From Pseudonocardia thermophila (GTDB taxonomy: Bacteria; Actinomycetota; Actinomycetes; Mycobacteriales; Pseudonocardiaceae), in the NCBI RefSeq assembly GCF_900142365.1, contig NZ_FRAP01000029.1:1-59103 (forward strand): a DNA stretch of 59,103 nucleotides, written 5' to 3'. The notes under the pieces are model-generated. The model searched no databases. It had not been told where the DNA came from and saw only the letters and a list, made by a program, of their open reading frames with translations. Numbering within the stretch: the stretch's first letter is position 1; the number at the start of each line of letters is the position of its first letter. Below, piece after piece: positions 8,236 to 17,063 of this stretch. Both the position numbers and the translations under genes were made by a program.

Positions 8236-9410
8236 GCAGGCAGCTCCGCGCAGAGGACGAACGATCCGTCGGGGGTCGGTCCGGCGTCGAGGCGGCCGGA
8301 GTGGTCGGTGAGGTAGCGGCGCAGCGCGGCGATGCCGCTGCCGGCGGGATCGGCCCCGGGCAGCACCCCGTCGTTGGCGATCCGCAGCCGGGCCGTGCCG
8401 TCGGTGGAGGAGATCTCGATGCGGCAGTGGCTGGGCTGGGCGTGGCGCAGCACGTTGGTCATCGCCTCGCGCAGCACCCGCCCGAAGACGGTGCGGGCGG
8501 TCGGGCCGACCTGGTCGGGATCGCCGCTGACGACGAGCGCGACACCCGCTGAGTCCAGCACGGCGCGGGCACCGGCCAGCTCGGTGCGCAGGTCGGTCGA
8601 GCGGGCGTCGTGGACGAGCGCGCGGACCTCCCGCAGCGACTGCCGAGCGACCCGCTGCACCTCCTCCATCTCGGCGACGGCCCGCTCCGGGTCGACCGAC
8701 TGCAGCCGGGCGGCCAGCTCGCTCTTGAACGCGACCACCTCCAGGGCGTGGCCGAGGATGTCGTGCAGGTCGTCGGCGAGGCGCAGCCGTTCCCGCGTGG
8801 TGGCGAGCTCGGCGGCCTGGCGGCGGGAGTCGTCCATGTCGGTGACGGCCTTGAGCCACCACAGCCGTTCCACGTCGACGTACCAGAAGGACCCGACGTA
8901 GAACGCCGCCGCCCCGACCATCAGGACCTGCAGCTCGAAGGGTGCGGGCACCGTCTCGCCGGTGAACGGATCCGCGGCGGGCGGTGGGGCGAGGCTGACG
9001 ACGAGCCAACCGGCCGCGGCGACGACGACGACCGCGCCGATCACCCACGCGGCCGTCACCTTGGCCGGCTTGCCACCGACGACGTCGCCGAGCAGCACCC
9101 CGGTCACCAGTGCCCACATGAACCCGAGCGGGGCGCTCGACAGGCCCACGAGCGTGAGCCCGAGCCCGACCACGACGGCGGCGACGACGAACCACGGTGG
9201 CGCCGGGCTGCCCAGCGAGCGGGTGACCTGGCGGACGCGCCACAGGTGCAGGCCCAGCGCCGCGGCGTAGAGGGTGAGCAGGACCGCGAGGAACCGCGTC
9301 GGGGCGAGCAGGGTGATCGCCGGGATGGCGATCATCCAGAGCAGGGTGAGGGCCAGCCCGATCCGGCCGAACCGGCGCGCAGCGCGCAGCTGCCGCTCCT
9401 CGAGGGACAT
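8232..9410 (-). CDS. Sensor histidine kinase (HisKA_3/DesK-like)
   Basis: 392 residues from ATG 9410. About six membrane helices (residues 17-185) are followed by the HisKA_3 dimerisation box LADDLHDILGHALEVV with phospho-acceptor His216, then a HATPase domain with LREAMTNVLRHA (N box) and GSGIAALRRYL (G box). The lack of a large extracellular loop suggests that it senses the membrane or a small hydrophobic ligand. Partner of the overlapping response regulator gene downstream. GTG 9476, 22 codons upstream, is an alternative start, but it would place the start codon inside a palindrome at 9471-9482 and neither start has a strong ribosome-binding site. Confidence 0.88.
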   Translation of the reverse strand: MSLEERQLRAARRFGRIGLALTLLWMIAIPAITLLAPTRFLAVLLTLYAAALGLHLWRVRQVTRSLGSPAPPWFVVAAVVVGLGLTLVGLSSAPLGFMWALVTGVLLGDVVGGKPAKVTAAWVIGAVVVVAAAGWLVVSLAPPPAADPFTGETVPAPFELQVLMVGAAAFYVGSFWYVDVERLWWLKAVTDMDDSRRQAAELATTRERLRLADDLHDILGHALEVVAFKSELAARLQSVDPERAVAEMEEVQRVARQSLREVRALVHDARSTDLRTELAGARAVLDSAGVALVVSGDPDQVGPTARTVFGRVLREAMTNVLRHAQPSHCRIEISSTDGTARLRIANDGVLPGADPAGSGIAALRRYLTDHSGRLDAGPTPDGSFVLCAELPA

Positions 9411-9470
9411 CACCACGGTCGCACCGTAACCGAGCCGGGTGCGGTGGCGCAGCGCCGTGGCCTGCGGTGA

Positions 9471-9519
9471 TGACACCTGTCATGGCCGGGCCTGAGCGGT
9501 GTCAACCGGACCGGTGACA
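9471..9519. promoter_or_regulatory. Two palindromic candidate operators between the kinase and the ABC exporter
   Basis: TGACACCTGTCA (9471-9482) is an inverted repeat of TGACA with a 2-nt centre. TGTCAACCGGACCGGTGACA (9500-9519) is a longer near-palindrome with the same TGTCA/TGACA ends. Both lie in the divergent promoter region, so one regulator, presumably the NarL-type one encoded here, could control both directions. The assignment is an inference. Confidence 0.45.
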
Positions 9520-9563
9520 GCGGCGACTACGGAGACGGGCCGCCGGCGACGAACCTGGTCGCC

Positions 9564-10511
9564 ATGACACGGACGAGACAGGAACCGGTGATCGCACGAC
9601 CCGGCGCGGCGTCGGACGCCTCCGCTGTCGTCGTCCGCGGGCTGCGGGTCCGCTACGGCGACTTCGAGGCCGTCCGCGGCATCGATCTCGACATCCGGCG
9701 CGGGGAGGTGTTCGCCCTGCTCGGCACGAACGGCGCCGGGAAGACGACCACCCTCGACGTCCTGGCGGGCTTCGGCGCGCCGAGCACCGGCGAGGTCTCG
9801 GTGCTGGGGATGGACCCGCGGACTCGGCCGCCGCAGCTGCGGGCGCGCATGGGCGTGCAGCAGCAGGACGGCGGGTTCGTCGAGGAGCTGACCGTCTTGG
9901 AGACGCTGCAGCTGTGGCAGCAGCTCGTCGAGCGGCCGGACCGCCCGGAGCGGCTGCTGGAGCGGTTCGAGCTCGGCCACCGTCGAGACGTGCCGGTGGG
10001 GAAGCTGTCCGGCGGCGAGCAGCGCCGGCTGGACCTCGCGCTCGCGGTGTGGGGTTCACCGGAGCTGGTGATCCTCGACGAGCCCACGACCGGGTTGGAT
10101 CCGCAGGCGCGGCGGCGGACGTGGGACGCGATCCAGGAGCTGCAGGAAGCGGGGCGGACGGTCCTGCTGACCACGCACTACCTGGAGGAGGCCGAGGCGC
10201 TGGCCGACCGCGTCGCGATCATGCACCGGGGCCGGATCGCCGTCACCGGCACGCTCGCGGAGATCGTCGCCGCGCAGCCCGCGAGCTTCTCCGCGACGCT
10301 TCCACCGGACGCGCCCGCCCTGCCTGAGTTGACCGGCTGGGTGGAGCGCAGCGGTGACCGCCTCACCGTGCAGAGCGGCGACCTGCAGCGCGACCTCACC
10401 GCGTTCCTGACGTGGGCCGACGCGCACGGCGTCCGCCTGGACGGCCTGCGCGCTGCTCCGGCCTCGCTGGCCGACGTCTACCACTCGATCCGCGCCGAGG
10501 AGGAGCAGTGA
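9564..10511 (+). CDS. ABC exporter ATP-binding protein (DrrA-like)
   Basis: 315 residues. Walker A GTNGAGKT (54-61), signature LSGGEQRRLDLAL, Walker B VILDEPTTGLDPQ and an H-loop (LLTTHYLEE) are all present. The C-terminal 80 residues are the accessory domain common in drug and lipid exporters. It overlaps the permease gene by 4 nt (GTGA), so the two form one transporter. Divergent from a two-component system that probably controls it. This arrangement is typical of exporters for antimicrobial compounds or for lipids; the substrate cannot be read from the sequence. Confidence 0.92.
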   Translation: MTRTRQEPVIARPGAASDASAVVVRGLRVRYGDFEAVRGIDLDIRRGEVFALLGTNGAGKTTTLDVLAGFGAPSTGEVSVLGMDPRTRPPQLRARMGVQQQDGGFVEELTVLETLQLWQQLVERPDRPERLLERFELGHRRDVPVGKLSGGEQRRLDLALAVWGSPELVILDEPTTGLDPQARRRTWDAIQELQEAGRTVLLTTHYLEEAEALADRVAIMHRGRIAVTGTLAEIVAAQPASFSATLPPDAPALPELTGWVERSGDRLTVQSGDLQRDLTAFLTWADAHGVRLDGLRAAPASLADVYHSIRAEEEQ

Positions 10512-11263
10512 CGACCACCGCCGTGACCGGCACACCGACCGGGCGGGTGGCCGCCCTCGCCGCCGCCGAGACCCGGCTCGTGCTGCGCAACCGCACCCTG
10601 CTCGTGTCCAGCCTCGTGGTGCCGCTCGGGCTCGGGCTGTTCTGGGTGCTGACGTTCAGCGGGCAGAACCCGGCCACCGTCGTGGCGCTGCAGCTCGCGG
10701 TCGCCGTCGGGATGGGGCTCTACGTCACCGCCACGCAGACCGTCGTCGCGCGCCGCCAGCAGAAGGTGCTGAAGCGGATGCGCACCAGCAGCCTCACCGA
10801 CACCGGGCTGCTGGTGGCCGTTGTGGCGCCGAGTGCGGTCGTGGCGGTCGGGCAGATCGTGGTGTTCGCGGTGCTGAACGCCGTCTTCGGCGTCCCCTTC
10901 GCGACGGATCCGCTCGCGTTCGTGCTCGCCGTCCTCGCGGGCCTGGCGCAGGCGATCGCGGCGGCGCTCGCCACTGCCGTCGTGACCCCGTCGGCCGAGC
11001 GGGCGCAGATCACGACGCTCCCGCTGATGTTCCTGCTGCTCGCCGGCGCTGTCGTGGTGACGTTCGTGCCACTGGAGGGGTGGTGGCAGGCGCTGCTCGC
11101 CGTGCCCGGCGCGGGGCCGGGGGTGCTGGTGCGGTTCGCGGTCGAGGGCGGACTGTGGGCCGGGGGTCTGGTGCCGGCGCTGGCGCTCGCGGCGACGGTG
11201 GCGTGGACCGTGGGGTTCGCGGCCTTCGCCCGTCGCCGCTTCCGGTGGGACCCCCGGCGCTGA
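10508..11263 (+). CDS. ABC-2 type exporter permease
   Basis: 251 residues with six predicted membrane helices, no signal peptide and the ABC-2 layout. The N-terminal cytoplasmic helix includes AAAETRLVLRNRT. GTG 10508 overlaps the stop of the ATPase gene, so translation is probably coupled. It should form the membrane channel used by the upstream ATPase. No further gene belongs to this operon: dcd follows 3 bp later on the opposite strand. Confidence 0.87.
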   Translation: MTTTAVTGTPTGRVAALAAAETRLVLRNRTLLVSSLVVPLGLGLFWVLTFSGQNPATVVALQLAVAVGMGLYVTATQTVVARRQQKVLKRMRTSSLTDTGLLVAVVAPSAVVAVGQIVVFAVLNAVFGVPFATDPLAFVLAVLAGLAQAIAAALATAVVTPSAERAQITTLPLMFLLLAGAVVVTFVPLEGWWQALLAVPGAGPGVLVRFAVEGGLWAGGLVPALALAATVAWTVGFAAFARRRFRWDPRR

Positions 11264-11266
11264 CGG

Positions 11267-11851
11267 TCAGCCCCGCCTCGTGTCCACCCGGTGGAAGTTG
11301 ATGTGCGCCCGCGACGGTGTCGGGCCGCGCTGTCCCTGGTAGCGGGACCCGACACCGTCGGACCCGTACGGCCGCTCCGCCGGGCTGGACAACCGGAACA
11401 GGCACAACTGGCCGATCTTCATCCCGGGCCAGAGCGTGATCGGCAGGTTCGCGACGTTCGACAGCTCCAGCGTGATGTGGCCGGTGAATCCGGGGTCGAT
11501 GAACCCGGCGGTCGAGTGGGTGAGCAGCCCGAGCCGGCCCAGGCTCGACTTGCCCTCCAGCCGTCCGGCCAGATCGTCGGGCAGCTCGACCCGCTCGAAC
11601 GTCGACCCGAGCACGAACTCGCCGGGGTGCAGCACGAACGGATCGTCGTGGTCGACCTCGACCGGCGTCGTCAGCTCGTCCTGCTGCAGCGACGGGTCGA
11701 TGTGGGTGTAGCGGGAGTTCTGGAACACCCGGAAGAACCGGTCCAGGCGCACGTCGATGCTCGACGGCTGGAGCATGGCCGGGTCCCACGGGTCCAGGCC
11801 GAGCCGTCCCGATTCGATCTCCTTGCGGAGGTCCCCGTCCGACAGCAGCAC
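11267..11851 (-). CDS. dcd: dCTP deaminase
   Basis: 194 residues, close to the family's usual 190. Converts dCTP towards dUTP/dUMP for thymidylate synthesis in the cytoplasm. The hallmark segment GKSSLGRLGLLTHSTAG, then FIDPGFTGHITLEL, is intact, including the catalytic glutamate (E129 in ITLEL). Mycobacterial enzymes of this type are bifunctional deaminase/dUTPases that yield dUMP directly; the same is likely but not proven here. Start GTG 11851 gives the conserved VLLSDGDLR N-terminus. The neighbourhood (dcd beside tRNA-Gly) matches the mycobacterial order. Confidence 0.95.
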   Translation of the reverse strand: MLLSDGDLRKEIESGRLGLDPWDPAMLQPSSIDVRLDRFFRVFQNSRYTHIDPSLQQDELTTPVEVDHDDPFVLHPGEFVLGSTFERVELPDDLAGRLEGKSSLGRLGLLTHSTAGFIDPGFTGHITLELSNVANLPITLWPGMKIGQLCLFRLSSPAERPYGSDGVGSRYQGQRGPTPSRAHINFHRVDTRRG

Positions 11852-11868
11852 GGCGCCACCGTAACGGC

Positions 11869-12999
11869 TCAGTACTCCGTCGGTGTCGGGTGGGGCGAGC
11901 TGAGCAGCGGCGACGGGCACAGCCCGAACATCCACGCCACCGCCTGCTCCACGCGGGCGGCCTCCAGCCCGTCGGAATCCTCCAGCTGCGGGCCCTGCCC
12001 GGAGGCCAGGATCTGGCGCACCGTCGTCATGACGTTCGGGCTGCCGATGCTGCGGATCGAGTCACCCGGTTCCGGCACGTGCGGTCCGTCGACGAGCACG
12101 GCGGGGGTACCCAGCCCGGGGGCGTCGGCGACCAGCTCGGGATCGTCGCTGACGAGGACGATGCTCGCGGCGACCAGCATCATCAGATCCGGCAGCGCCA
12201 CCTCGCGGGCGACCGTGGCGCGGGGGTGCTCCAGCAGCGGGCTGCCGGCGCCGTGCGCGGCCAGCTCGCCGAACAGCACCACCTCGATGTCGGGTTCGCG
12301 GTCGAGCAGGTCGGGCAGGCCGGCGAGCACACCGAGGGAGTCGCCGCGGTCGAGTCCGACGGCCACGACCCGGATGCCCGCGGCCCGCACCCGCCGGAAC
12401 AGGTGAGCGAACCGCGGATCGGTCGTGGGCGGGTTGGAGTGGAGCGTGTCCCCGACGGGGATCGCGTTGGGGCCGAGCTGGCCGCCCATGGCCGTGCCGC
12501 TGGTGGTGAGGAACAGCGACGCGAGCTGTCCGATCATCCGCCGGTTCGCCTCCTGCGGGAACGGGCAGAGCAGGTCGTCGCTGGCCACCCCGGCCTGAAG
12601 GTGCACCACGGGGATCTGCCGCCAGAACGCGGTCATCGCCGTGACGACGGCCGTCATGCCGCCGCCGTGGACGAGCACGGCCGACGGATCGAGGTCCATC
12701 AGCAGGTCGTCGAGTCTGCCCATCAGGACCGATGCGATCCCGGCCGGGTGCGGCGCCATCGGTTCCCGCACGAGCACGGTCACGTCGGCCGGAACGCCCA
12801 TGGCCTCGAAGGCCTCGTGCACGCCCATCGCGTCGGGCCCGGTCGCGACGGTCACGGCGCGGATCCGGTCGGCGGCCGCGAACGCGGTGGCCACCGGGGC
12901 GAGGCGCGCCACCTCGGAACGGCTCCCCGCTACGAGCAGCACGTCGTGATCGTGCTCAGGCACGGGGAGCGCACCGAGGGACGCGTCGAACTCGGTCAT
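11869..12999 (-). CDS. UDP-GlcNAc 2-epimerase-like (WecB-fold) protein
   Basis: 376 residues with the two-Rossmann-domain GT-B layout: an N-terminal VLLVAGSRSEVARLAPVA (nucleotide-sugar epimerases have GTRPE at this place) and a C-terminal LVSDDPELVADAPGLGTPAVLV, matching the epimerase motif for an unsolved (S/D)D-G...EA..LG.P region. The canonical GTRPE is changed to GSRSE and the C-terminal acidic motif is loose, so the true substrate may differ. It probably acts on nucleotide sugars for cell-wall or exopolysaccharide. It lies 17 bp upstream of dcd on the same strand and may be cotranscribed with it. Confidence 0.6.
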   Translation of the reverse strand: MTEFDASLGALPVPEHDHDVLLVAGSRSEVARLAPVATAFAAADRIRAVTVATGPDAMGVHEAFEAMGVPADVTVLVREPMAPHPAGIASVLMGRLDDLLMDLDPSAVLVHGGGMTAVVTAMTAFWRQIPVVHLQAGVASDDLLCPFPQEANRRMIGQLASLFLTTSGTAMGGQLGPNAIPVGDTLHSNPPTTDPRFAHLFRRVRAAGIRVVAVGLDRGDSLGVLAGLPDLLDREPDIEVVLFGELAAHGAGSPLLEHPRATVAREVALPDLMMLVAASIVLVSDDPELVADAPGLGTPAVLVDGPHVPEPGDSIRSIGSPNVMTTVRQILASGQGPQLEDSDGLEAARVEQAVAWMFGLCPSPLLSSPHPTPTEY

Positions 13000-13178
13000 C
13001 GGGGGGTGTCCTCAACAGCCGGGGGAGCTGGCCGAGCACAGTGTGCGTCGGCAATCACCGGAGCGTCGAGCCCGGATGCGCCGAGCGGCGTCGGCAACCG
13101 GACAACCACCCCAACGGACGCAGGCGGACGGCCTAGTTGGTGACTCCGGGTGAGGTGCTAAGATGGTCAACATCCGAT

Positions 13179-13252
13179 GCGGATGTAGTTCAATGGTAGA
13201 ACATCAGCTTCCCAAGCTGAGAACGCGGGTTCGATTCCCGTCATCCGCTCCA
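13179..13252 (+). tRNA. tRNA-Gly (anticodon CCC)
   Basis: A complete cloverleaf: acceptor stem GCGGATG / CATCCGC, D-loop with AGTTCAATGGTAGAA, anticodon stem TCAGC/GCTGA with loop TTCCCAA (anticodon CCC at 13211-13213), T-arm with GGTTCGATTCC, discriminator T at 13249 and an encoded CCA (13250-13252). It reads GGG codons, which are frequent in this genome. It lies in the same neighbourhood as dcd, as in mycobacteria. Confidence 0.97.
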
Positions 13253-13339
13253 TAGCGCGTCGGCCCAGGTCAGAGCACCTGGGCCGACGTCGTTTCGGCC
13301 CCGCTGCCCCGGCTCGCAGGCGCGCTCCACAATGATCCG

Positions 13340-13819
13340 GTGCGTCGTCTCGTCCTCCTCCGCCACGCCAAGTCCGAGTGGCCCGGTGACGTCCCGGACC
13401 ACGACCGTCCACTGGCCGACCGGGGGCGACGGGAGGCTCCGTTGGCCGGGCGCTGGCTCGCCGAGCACGTCGGGACGATCGACCTGGTGATGTGCTCCCC
13501 GGCGCAGCGGGCCCGGGAGACCTGCGCGCTGGTCACCGCGGAGCTGCCCACCGCGCCGGAGGTGCGCGTCGCGCCGCTGCTCTACCCCGGGTACCCGGCG
13601 GATCTGGTGGCGGTCGCGCAGGAGCTGCCCGACACCGCGAACACGGTGCTGTTCATCGGGCACAATCCCGGGCTGGAGGACCTCGTCGAGGACCTCTCCG
13701 GCTCGGACTGCGTGCTCAAGACGTCCTCGATCGCGGTGCTGCGCGGGGACGGCGAATGGTTCGACGTCGGCCCGGGCTGGGCGATCCTGGAAGCCGCGGC
13801 GACTCCGCGCCCGGCGTAG
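13340..13819 (+). CDS. SixA-like histidine phosphatase
   Basis: 159 residues. The N-terminal LVLLRHAKSEWP carries the RHG-type catalytic histidine, and a second active-site histidine lies in FIGHNPGLE. The short length and RHAKS motif fit the SixA branch of the histidine phosphatase superfamily, which dephosphorylates phosphohistidine proteins or small metabolites. The substrate is not known. GTG 13340 starts it, 88 bp after the tRNA. A VOC-family gene follows after 4 bp, so the two are probably cotranscribed. Confidence 0.88.
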   Translation: MRRLVLLRHAKSEWPGDVPDHDRPLADRGRREAPLAGRWLAEHVGTIDLVMCSPAQRARETCALVTAELPTAPEVRVAPLLYPGYPADLVAVAQELPDTANTVLFIGHNPGLEDLVEDLSGSDCVLKTSSIAVLRGDGEWFDVGPGWAILEAAATPRPA

Positions 13820-13823
13820 CGCC

Positions 13824-14225
13824 GTGCACCGCAGCCGGCTCTGCCACGTCGTGATCGACGTGAGCGACCTCGACGCCGGGGTGGCGTTCTGGTCGGCCGC
13901 GCTCGGTGCCGTCGAGGAACGGATCTCCGAGCACAGCACGCCGATCTACCGCAGGCTGCGGCTCCCGGACACCGAGGTGCGCGTCCTGCTGCAACGGACA
14001 GCGGATCCGAAGGTCGGCAAGGAGCGTGTGCACCTCGACATCGAGACCGACGACGTCGAGGCCGAGGTGCGGCGTCTGGAGGCGCTGGGCGCCACCCGCC
14101 TGGCCCTGCAGGAGGAGCGCGGCTTCCGGTTCTGGGTGCTGCAGGACCCGTGGCGGAACGAGTTCTGCGTGCTCCAGCCGGAGTTCCCCGATCTGCTGGC
14201 GCGGCGCGAGCCGTGGCCGGGCTGA
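13824..14225 (+). CDS. VOC-family (glyoxalase/bleomycin-resistance fold) protein
   Basis: 133 residues with paired beta-alpha-beta-beta-beta modules: HVVIDVSDLDAGVAFWSAALG at the N-terminus and VHLDIETDDVEAEVRRLEALGA in the middle, then FRFWVLQDPWRNEFCVLQP. Probable metal ligands are the histidines near the starts of the two modules and the Glu in NEFCVLQ. These proteins bind or isomerise small molecules or confer drug tolerance; the ligand cannot be inferred. It follows the phosphatase gene by 4 bp. Confidence 0.8.
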   Translation: MHRSRLCHVVIDVSDLDAGVAFWSAALGAVEERISEHSTPIYRRLRLPDTEVRVLLQRTADPKVGKERVHLDIETDDVEAEVRRLEALGATRLALQEERGFRFWVLQDPWRNEFCVLQPEFPDLLARREPWPG

Positions 14226-14256
14226 CACCGTACGGGCGCGCAGCCCGGCCGGCGGC

Positions 14257-15213
14257 TCAGCGCAGGCGGTCGAGGACGGCGAGCGCGGCGAAGCGGTCGA
14301 GCCGGAACGACTCCGGCCCCAGCGGATGCACCCGGCCCTCGGTGAACGCGGGCAGGGCCGCGAGAACTGGGTAGGAGCTGCGGAACCGTTCGACGTCCGC
14401 GGCCTCGGCGTTGACGATGTAGAGCGTCGCGTCGCCGAGCGAGCCGGCCCGCTCGTGGGCGACCGACACCACGTCCCGGCGCTTGTCCGAGCCGGAGAGC
14501 CCGCCCGTGCCGGACGCCTCGACGGTCGGGACGGTCAGCCCGAGCGAGATCAGCAGCTTGCCCTGCGCGGACTCCGGGGTGAACACGTTGAGCCCGTCGG
14601 GCACGACCGTGAGCGCGACGGCCGGGTGGGACGTGTCGAGGTCCAGCTCTTTGACCCGGGCGGTGAACTCGGCCTCGGCGGCCTCGGCCTGCTCCTCGCG
14701 GCCCAGCGCCGCCCCGAGGGTGGCGGAGAGCTCCGTCCAGCCGACCCCGCTGTGGTCGAAGACGATCGTCGGGGCGATCTGCGAGAGCCGGTTGTAGACC
14801 TCGGGGGTCACGGCGTCGGCGCCCACCGCGCTGCCCACGATGAGATCGGGGCGCTGCCCGGCGACGGCCTCGATCGGCACCTCGGGCCCGCCCAGCGGGA
14901 CGACGCCGCGCTGGGCGGCCACGCCGGCCCACGCCTTGAAGAAGCCGTTCGCGTCCGCGACGGAGGTGTTCGGGGCCGTGGTCGCGGTCGCGATCACCGG
15001 GGCGTCCAGTCCGAGGAGCGGGCCGGTCATCGTGATGCTCGCCGACGCGATGCGCTGCGGCGACGCAGGGATCTCCGTCGTGCCCAGCGCGTGGGTCACG
15101 GTGCGGGTGTCCTCCTCGGGGGTCGGTGCGGGCTCTGCCGATCCGCCGCCGCACCCGGCGAGCAGCAGGGCGGCGGTGGCCAGGATCGCCGCGATCCCAT
15201 ATCGTTGACGCAT
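14257..15213 (-). CDS. Iron-siderophore-binding lipoprotein (FepB/FecB-like)
   Basis: 318 residues. The signal peptide ends in a lipobox (LLLAGCGGG), so the protein is anchored on the outside of the membrane. The body is a periplasmic-binding domain of the siderophore type, with segments such as GTTEIPASPQRIAS near the start, VEAVAGQRPDLIV in the middle and APTIVFD. It should deliver ferric siderophore to an ABC importer encoded elsewhere. It is divergent from a siderophore esterase gene across a DtxR/IdeR-type iron box, so both are likely repressed by iron. Confidence 0.88.
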   Translation of the reverse strand: MRQRYGIAAILATAALLLAGCGGGSAEPAPTPEEDTRTVTHALGTTEIPASPQRIASASITMTGPLLGLDAPVIATATTAPNTSVADANGFFKAWAGVAAQRGVVPLGGPEVPIEAVAGQRPDLIVGSAVGADAVTPEVYNRLSQIAPTIVFDHSGVGWTELSATLGAALGREEQAEAAEAEFTARVKELDLDTSHPAVALTVVPDGLNVFTPESAQGKLLISLGLTVPTVEASGTGGLSGSDKRRDVVSVAHERAGSLGDATLYIVNAEAADVERFRSSYPVLAALPAFTEGRVHPLGPESFRLDRFAALAVLDRLR

Positions 15214-15224
15214 TGCAAGGATGT

Positions 15225-15242
15225 TTAGGGACGCCTAACCTA
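15225..15242. promoter_or_regulatory. Iron box (DtxR/IdeR-type operator)
   Basis: TTAGGGACGCCTAACCTA matches the known DtxR/IdeR pattern TTAGGTTAGSCTAACCTAA at most positions, with inverted TTAGG/CCTAA halves. It lies between divergent siderophore-binding-protein and siderophore-esterase genes, a typical place for an iron-responsive repressor. One site could control both promoters. Confidence 0.75.
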
Positions 15243-15260
15243 CTGTCAAGTGAGGTTCCT

Positions 15261-16568
15261 GTGATCGCGCCGACGCGGCCCCGGCCGAAGCCGGTCGGTC
15301 CAGCCGCCGTGACCGTGCCGCCGCAGCGGAGACGGGACCGGCCGCCCGAGCGGCTCGATCCGCGCGCGGCCTGCCCGCTGCTCGCCGAGGCCGGCGGTCC
15401 CGCGTTCTGGCAGCGGATCGCCCGGGTCGGGACGCCGCTGGTGGACCCGATCCCCGGCGACGACACCCACCGCGCGGTCACCTTCCTCGTGCGGTCGGCC
15501 GATGCGACCGAGGTGCTGCTGTTCGTCAACAAGCTCGCCGACGCCACCGCGTACGAGCGCAGCCGCATGGAACGACTGCCCGGCACCGATGTCTGGGCCC
15601 TCACCTATCGGCTGGGTCGGGACTGGCGCGGTTCCTACACGGTGGCGGTGCTGGTGCCCGGCGCAGCGCCCCGCGTGCAGCGAGCTGATGCCGAGCTGAT
15701 CGAGATGCGCCGCGAGCGCGCCACCGCCGTCGCCGATCCGGCCGACCGGCCGTCGCTGCACCGCTGGTTCACCGCCATGCTGCACGCGGGACCGGACCCG
15801 CTGGCCCGGGAGCAGCTCGACGAGACGACGTCGGTCGCGTCCCTGCCCGATGCGCCGCCTCCGGCGTGGCCGCAGCCGCTGCCCGCCGGCCCGGCCGGGG
15901 TCGTGCACCGCGGCGTGCTCGCCGGCCGCGAGGTCTGGCTGCACGATCCCGCCGGGATCGACCCGGCCGTGCCGTTGCCCGTGCTGGTCCTGCTCGACGG
16001 GCAGCACTGGGCGGGGCTCCCGGCGATCCTCGACGCTCTGTTCGCCACCGGGCGGGTGCCACCGCTGCGCACGATCGGGGTGTCCTCCGGCGACTTCGTC
16101 ACCCGCACCCGGGAGCTGAGCTGCGACGACGCGTTCGTGGCCTGGCTGGCCGGTGACCTACTGGGCTGGGCGTGCGAGCATGCGCGGCTGACCGTGGACC
16201 CGGCGCGGACGATCGTCGCCGGGCAGAGCCTCGGCGGGCTCACCGCGCTGTACGCGGCGCACACGGCGCCGCACCGGTTCGGTTGTGCGCTGAGCCAGTC
16301 CGGATCGTTCTGGTGGCCGAACCCCGCCGGCGGGGCGGACGCCGAGTGGCTGACCGACGTCGTGCCGTTCGGGCCCCGCACCCACGGTGTGCACCTCGAG
16401 GTGGGCACCGATGAGTGGGTGCTGCTGGGACCGACCCGCCGGATGCGCGACGCGCTGCGGGCGCGCGGCGACGCGCTCACCTACCGCGAGTACAACGGCG
16501 GGCACGACCAGGCGTGCTGGCGCGTCGGCCTCGCCGACGGGCTGATCGCCCTGACCGCGGCGTGGTGA
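15261..16568 (+). CDS. Enterochelin-esterase-like siderophore hydrolase (Fes-type)
   Basis: 435 residues from GTG 15261, just after the iron box. The N-terminal Fes-type beta-sandwich region (VTFLVRSADATEVLLFVNKL, RDWRGSYTVAVLVP) precedes an alpha/beta-hydrolase domain with nucleophile Ser323 in AGQSLGGLTALYA and His415 in NGGHDQACW. Expected to cleave ferric siderophores in the cytoplasm and release iron. It overlaps a MarR-type regulator by 4 nt. The pairing with a siderophore-binding lipoprotein and the shared iron box support a role in iron uptake. Confidence 0.87.
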   Translation: MIAPTRPRPKPVGPAAVTVPPQRRRDRPPERLDPRAACPLLAEAGGPAFWQRIARVGTPLVDPIPGDDTHRAVTFLVRSADATEVLLFVNKLADATAYERSRMERLPGTDVWALTYRLGRDWRGSYTVAVLVPGAAPRVQRADAELIEMRRERATAVADPADRPSLHRWFTAMLHAGPDPLAREQLDETTSVASLPDAPPPAWPQPLPAGPAGVVHRGVLAGREVWLHDPAGIDPAVPLPVLVLLDGQHWAGLPAILDALFATGRVPPLRTIGVSSGDFVTRTRELSCDDAFVAWLAGDLLGWACEHARLTVDPARTIVAGQSLGGLTALYAAHTAPHRFGCALSQSGSFWWPNPAGGADAEWLTDVVPFGPRTHGVHLEVGTDEWVLLGPTRRMRDALRARGDALTYREYNGGHDQACWRVGLADGLIALTAAW

Positions 16569-16975
16569 CCCCGGCGCCCCGCGACGTGGGGGAGGCCGTC
16601 CTCAACGCCGCGGCGAAGCTCAACCGCCTGCTGGAGACCGCCTGCGCCGAGGAGGGGATCAGCCCGCTGGAGGCCCGGCTGATGCGGACGCTGCGGGACG
16701 AGGTCGTGTCGCAGGGGGAGCTCGCCGAGCGCCTGGCGCTCGATCCCGCCCGGATCTCCACCCTCACCGGTGGGCTGGAGAAGCGCGGGCTCCTCGAACG
16801 GGTGCCGTCGCGCAGCGACCGCCGCCAGCGGCACGCCCGCCTCACCCCAGAGGGGGTGGAGGTAGTGAAGCGGATCGGTGCGCGGCTGGTCGGCGGGTCG
16901 CCGCTCGACCGGCTGACCGAGGACGAGCGCGCCGCACTCGTGCGGCTGCTCGATCGCGCGGTCGAGGGTCTCTAG
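16565..16975 (+). CDS. MarR-family transcriptional regulator
   Basis: 136 residues. Winged helix-turn-helix with LLETACAEEGISPLEARLMRTL, DNA-recognition region GELAERLALDPARISTLTG and wing RVPSRSDRRQRHARLTPEG (the DxRR motif typical of the family). GTG 16565 overlaps the stop of the siderophore esterase, so it is cotranscribed with an iron-regulated gene. Its ligand and targets are unknown. Confidence 0.88.
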   Translation: MTPAPRDVGEAVLNAAAKLNRLLETACAEEGISPLEARLMRTLRDEVVSQGELAERLALDPARISTLTGGLEKRGLLERVPSRSDRRQRHARLTPEGVEVVKRIGARLVGGSPLDRLTEDERAALVRLLDRAVEGL

Positions 16976-17063
16976 CGGCTTACCCCGCAGGTCATCGCCT
17001 CGGTGACGGGCGCGCAGCAGGCTCGGTCACGTCAGCCGCAGAGCGACGACACGGAGGGCAACG

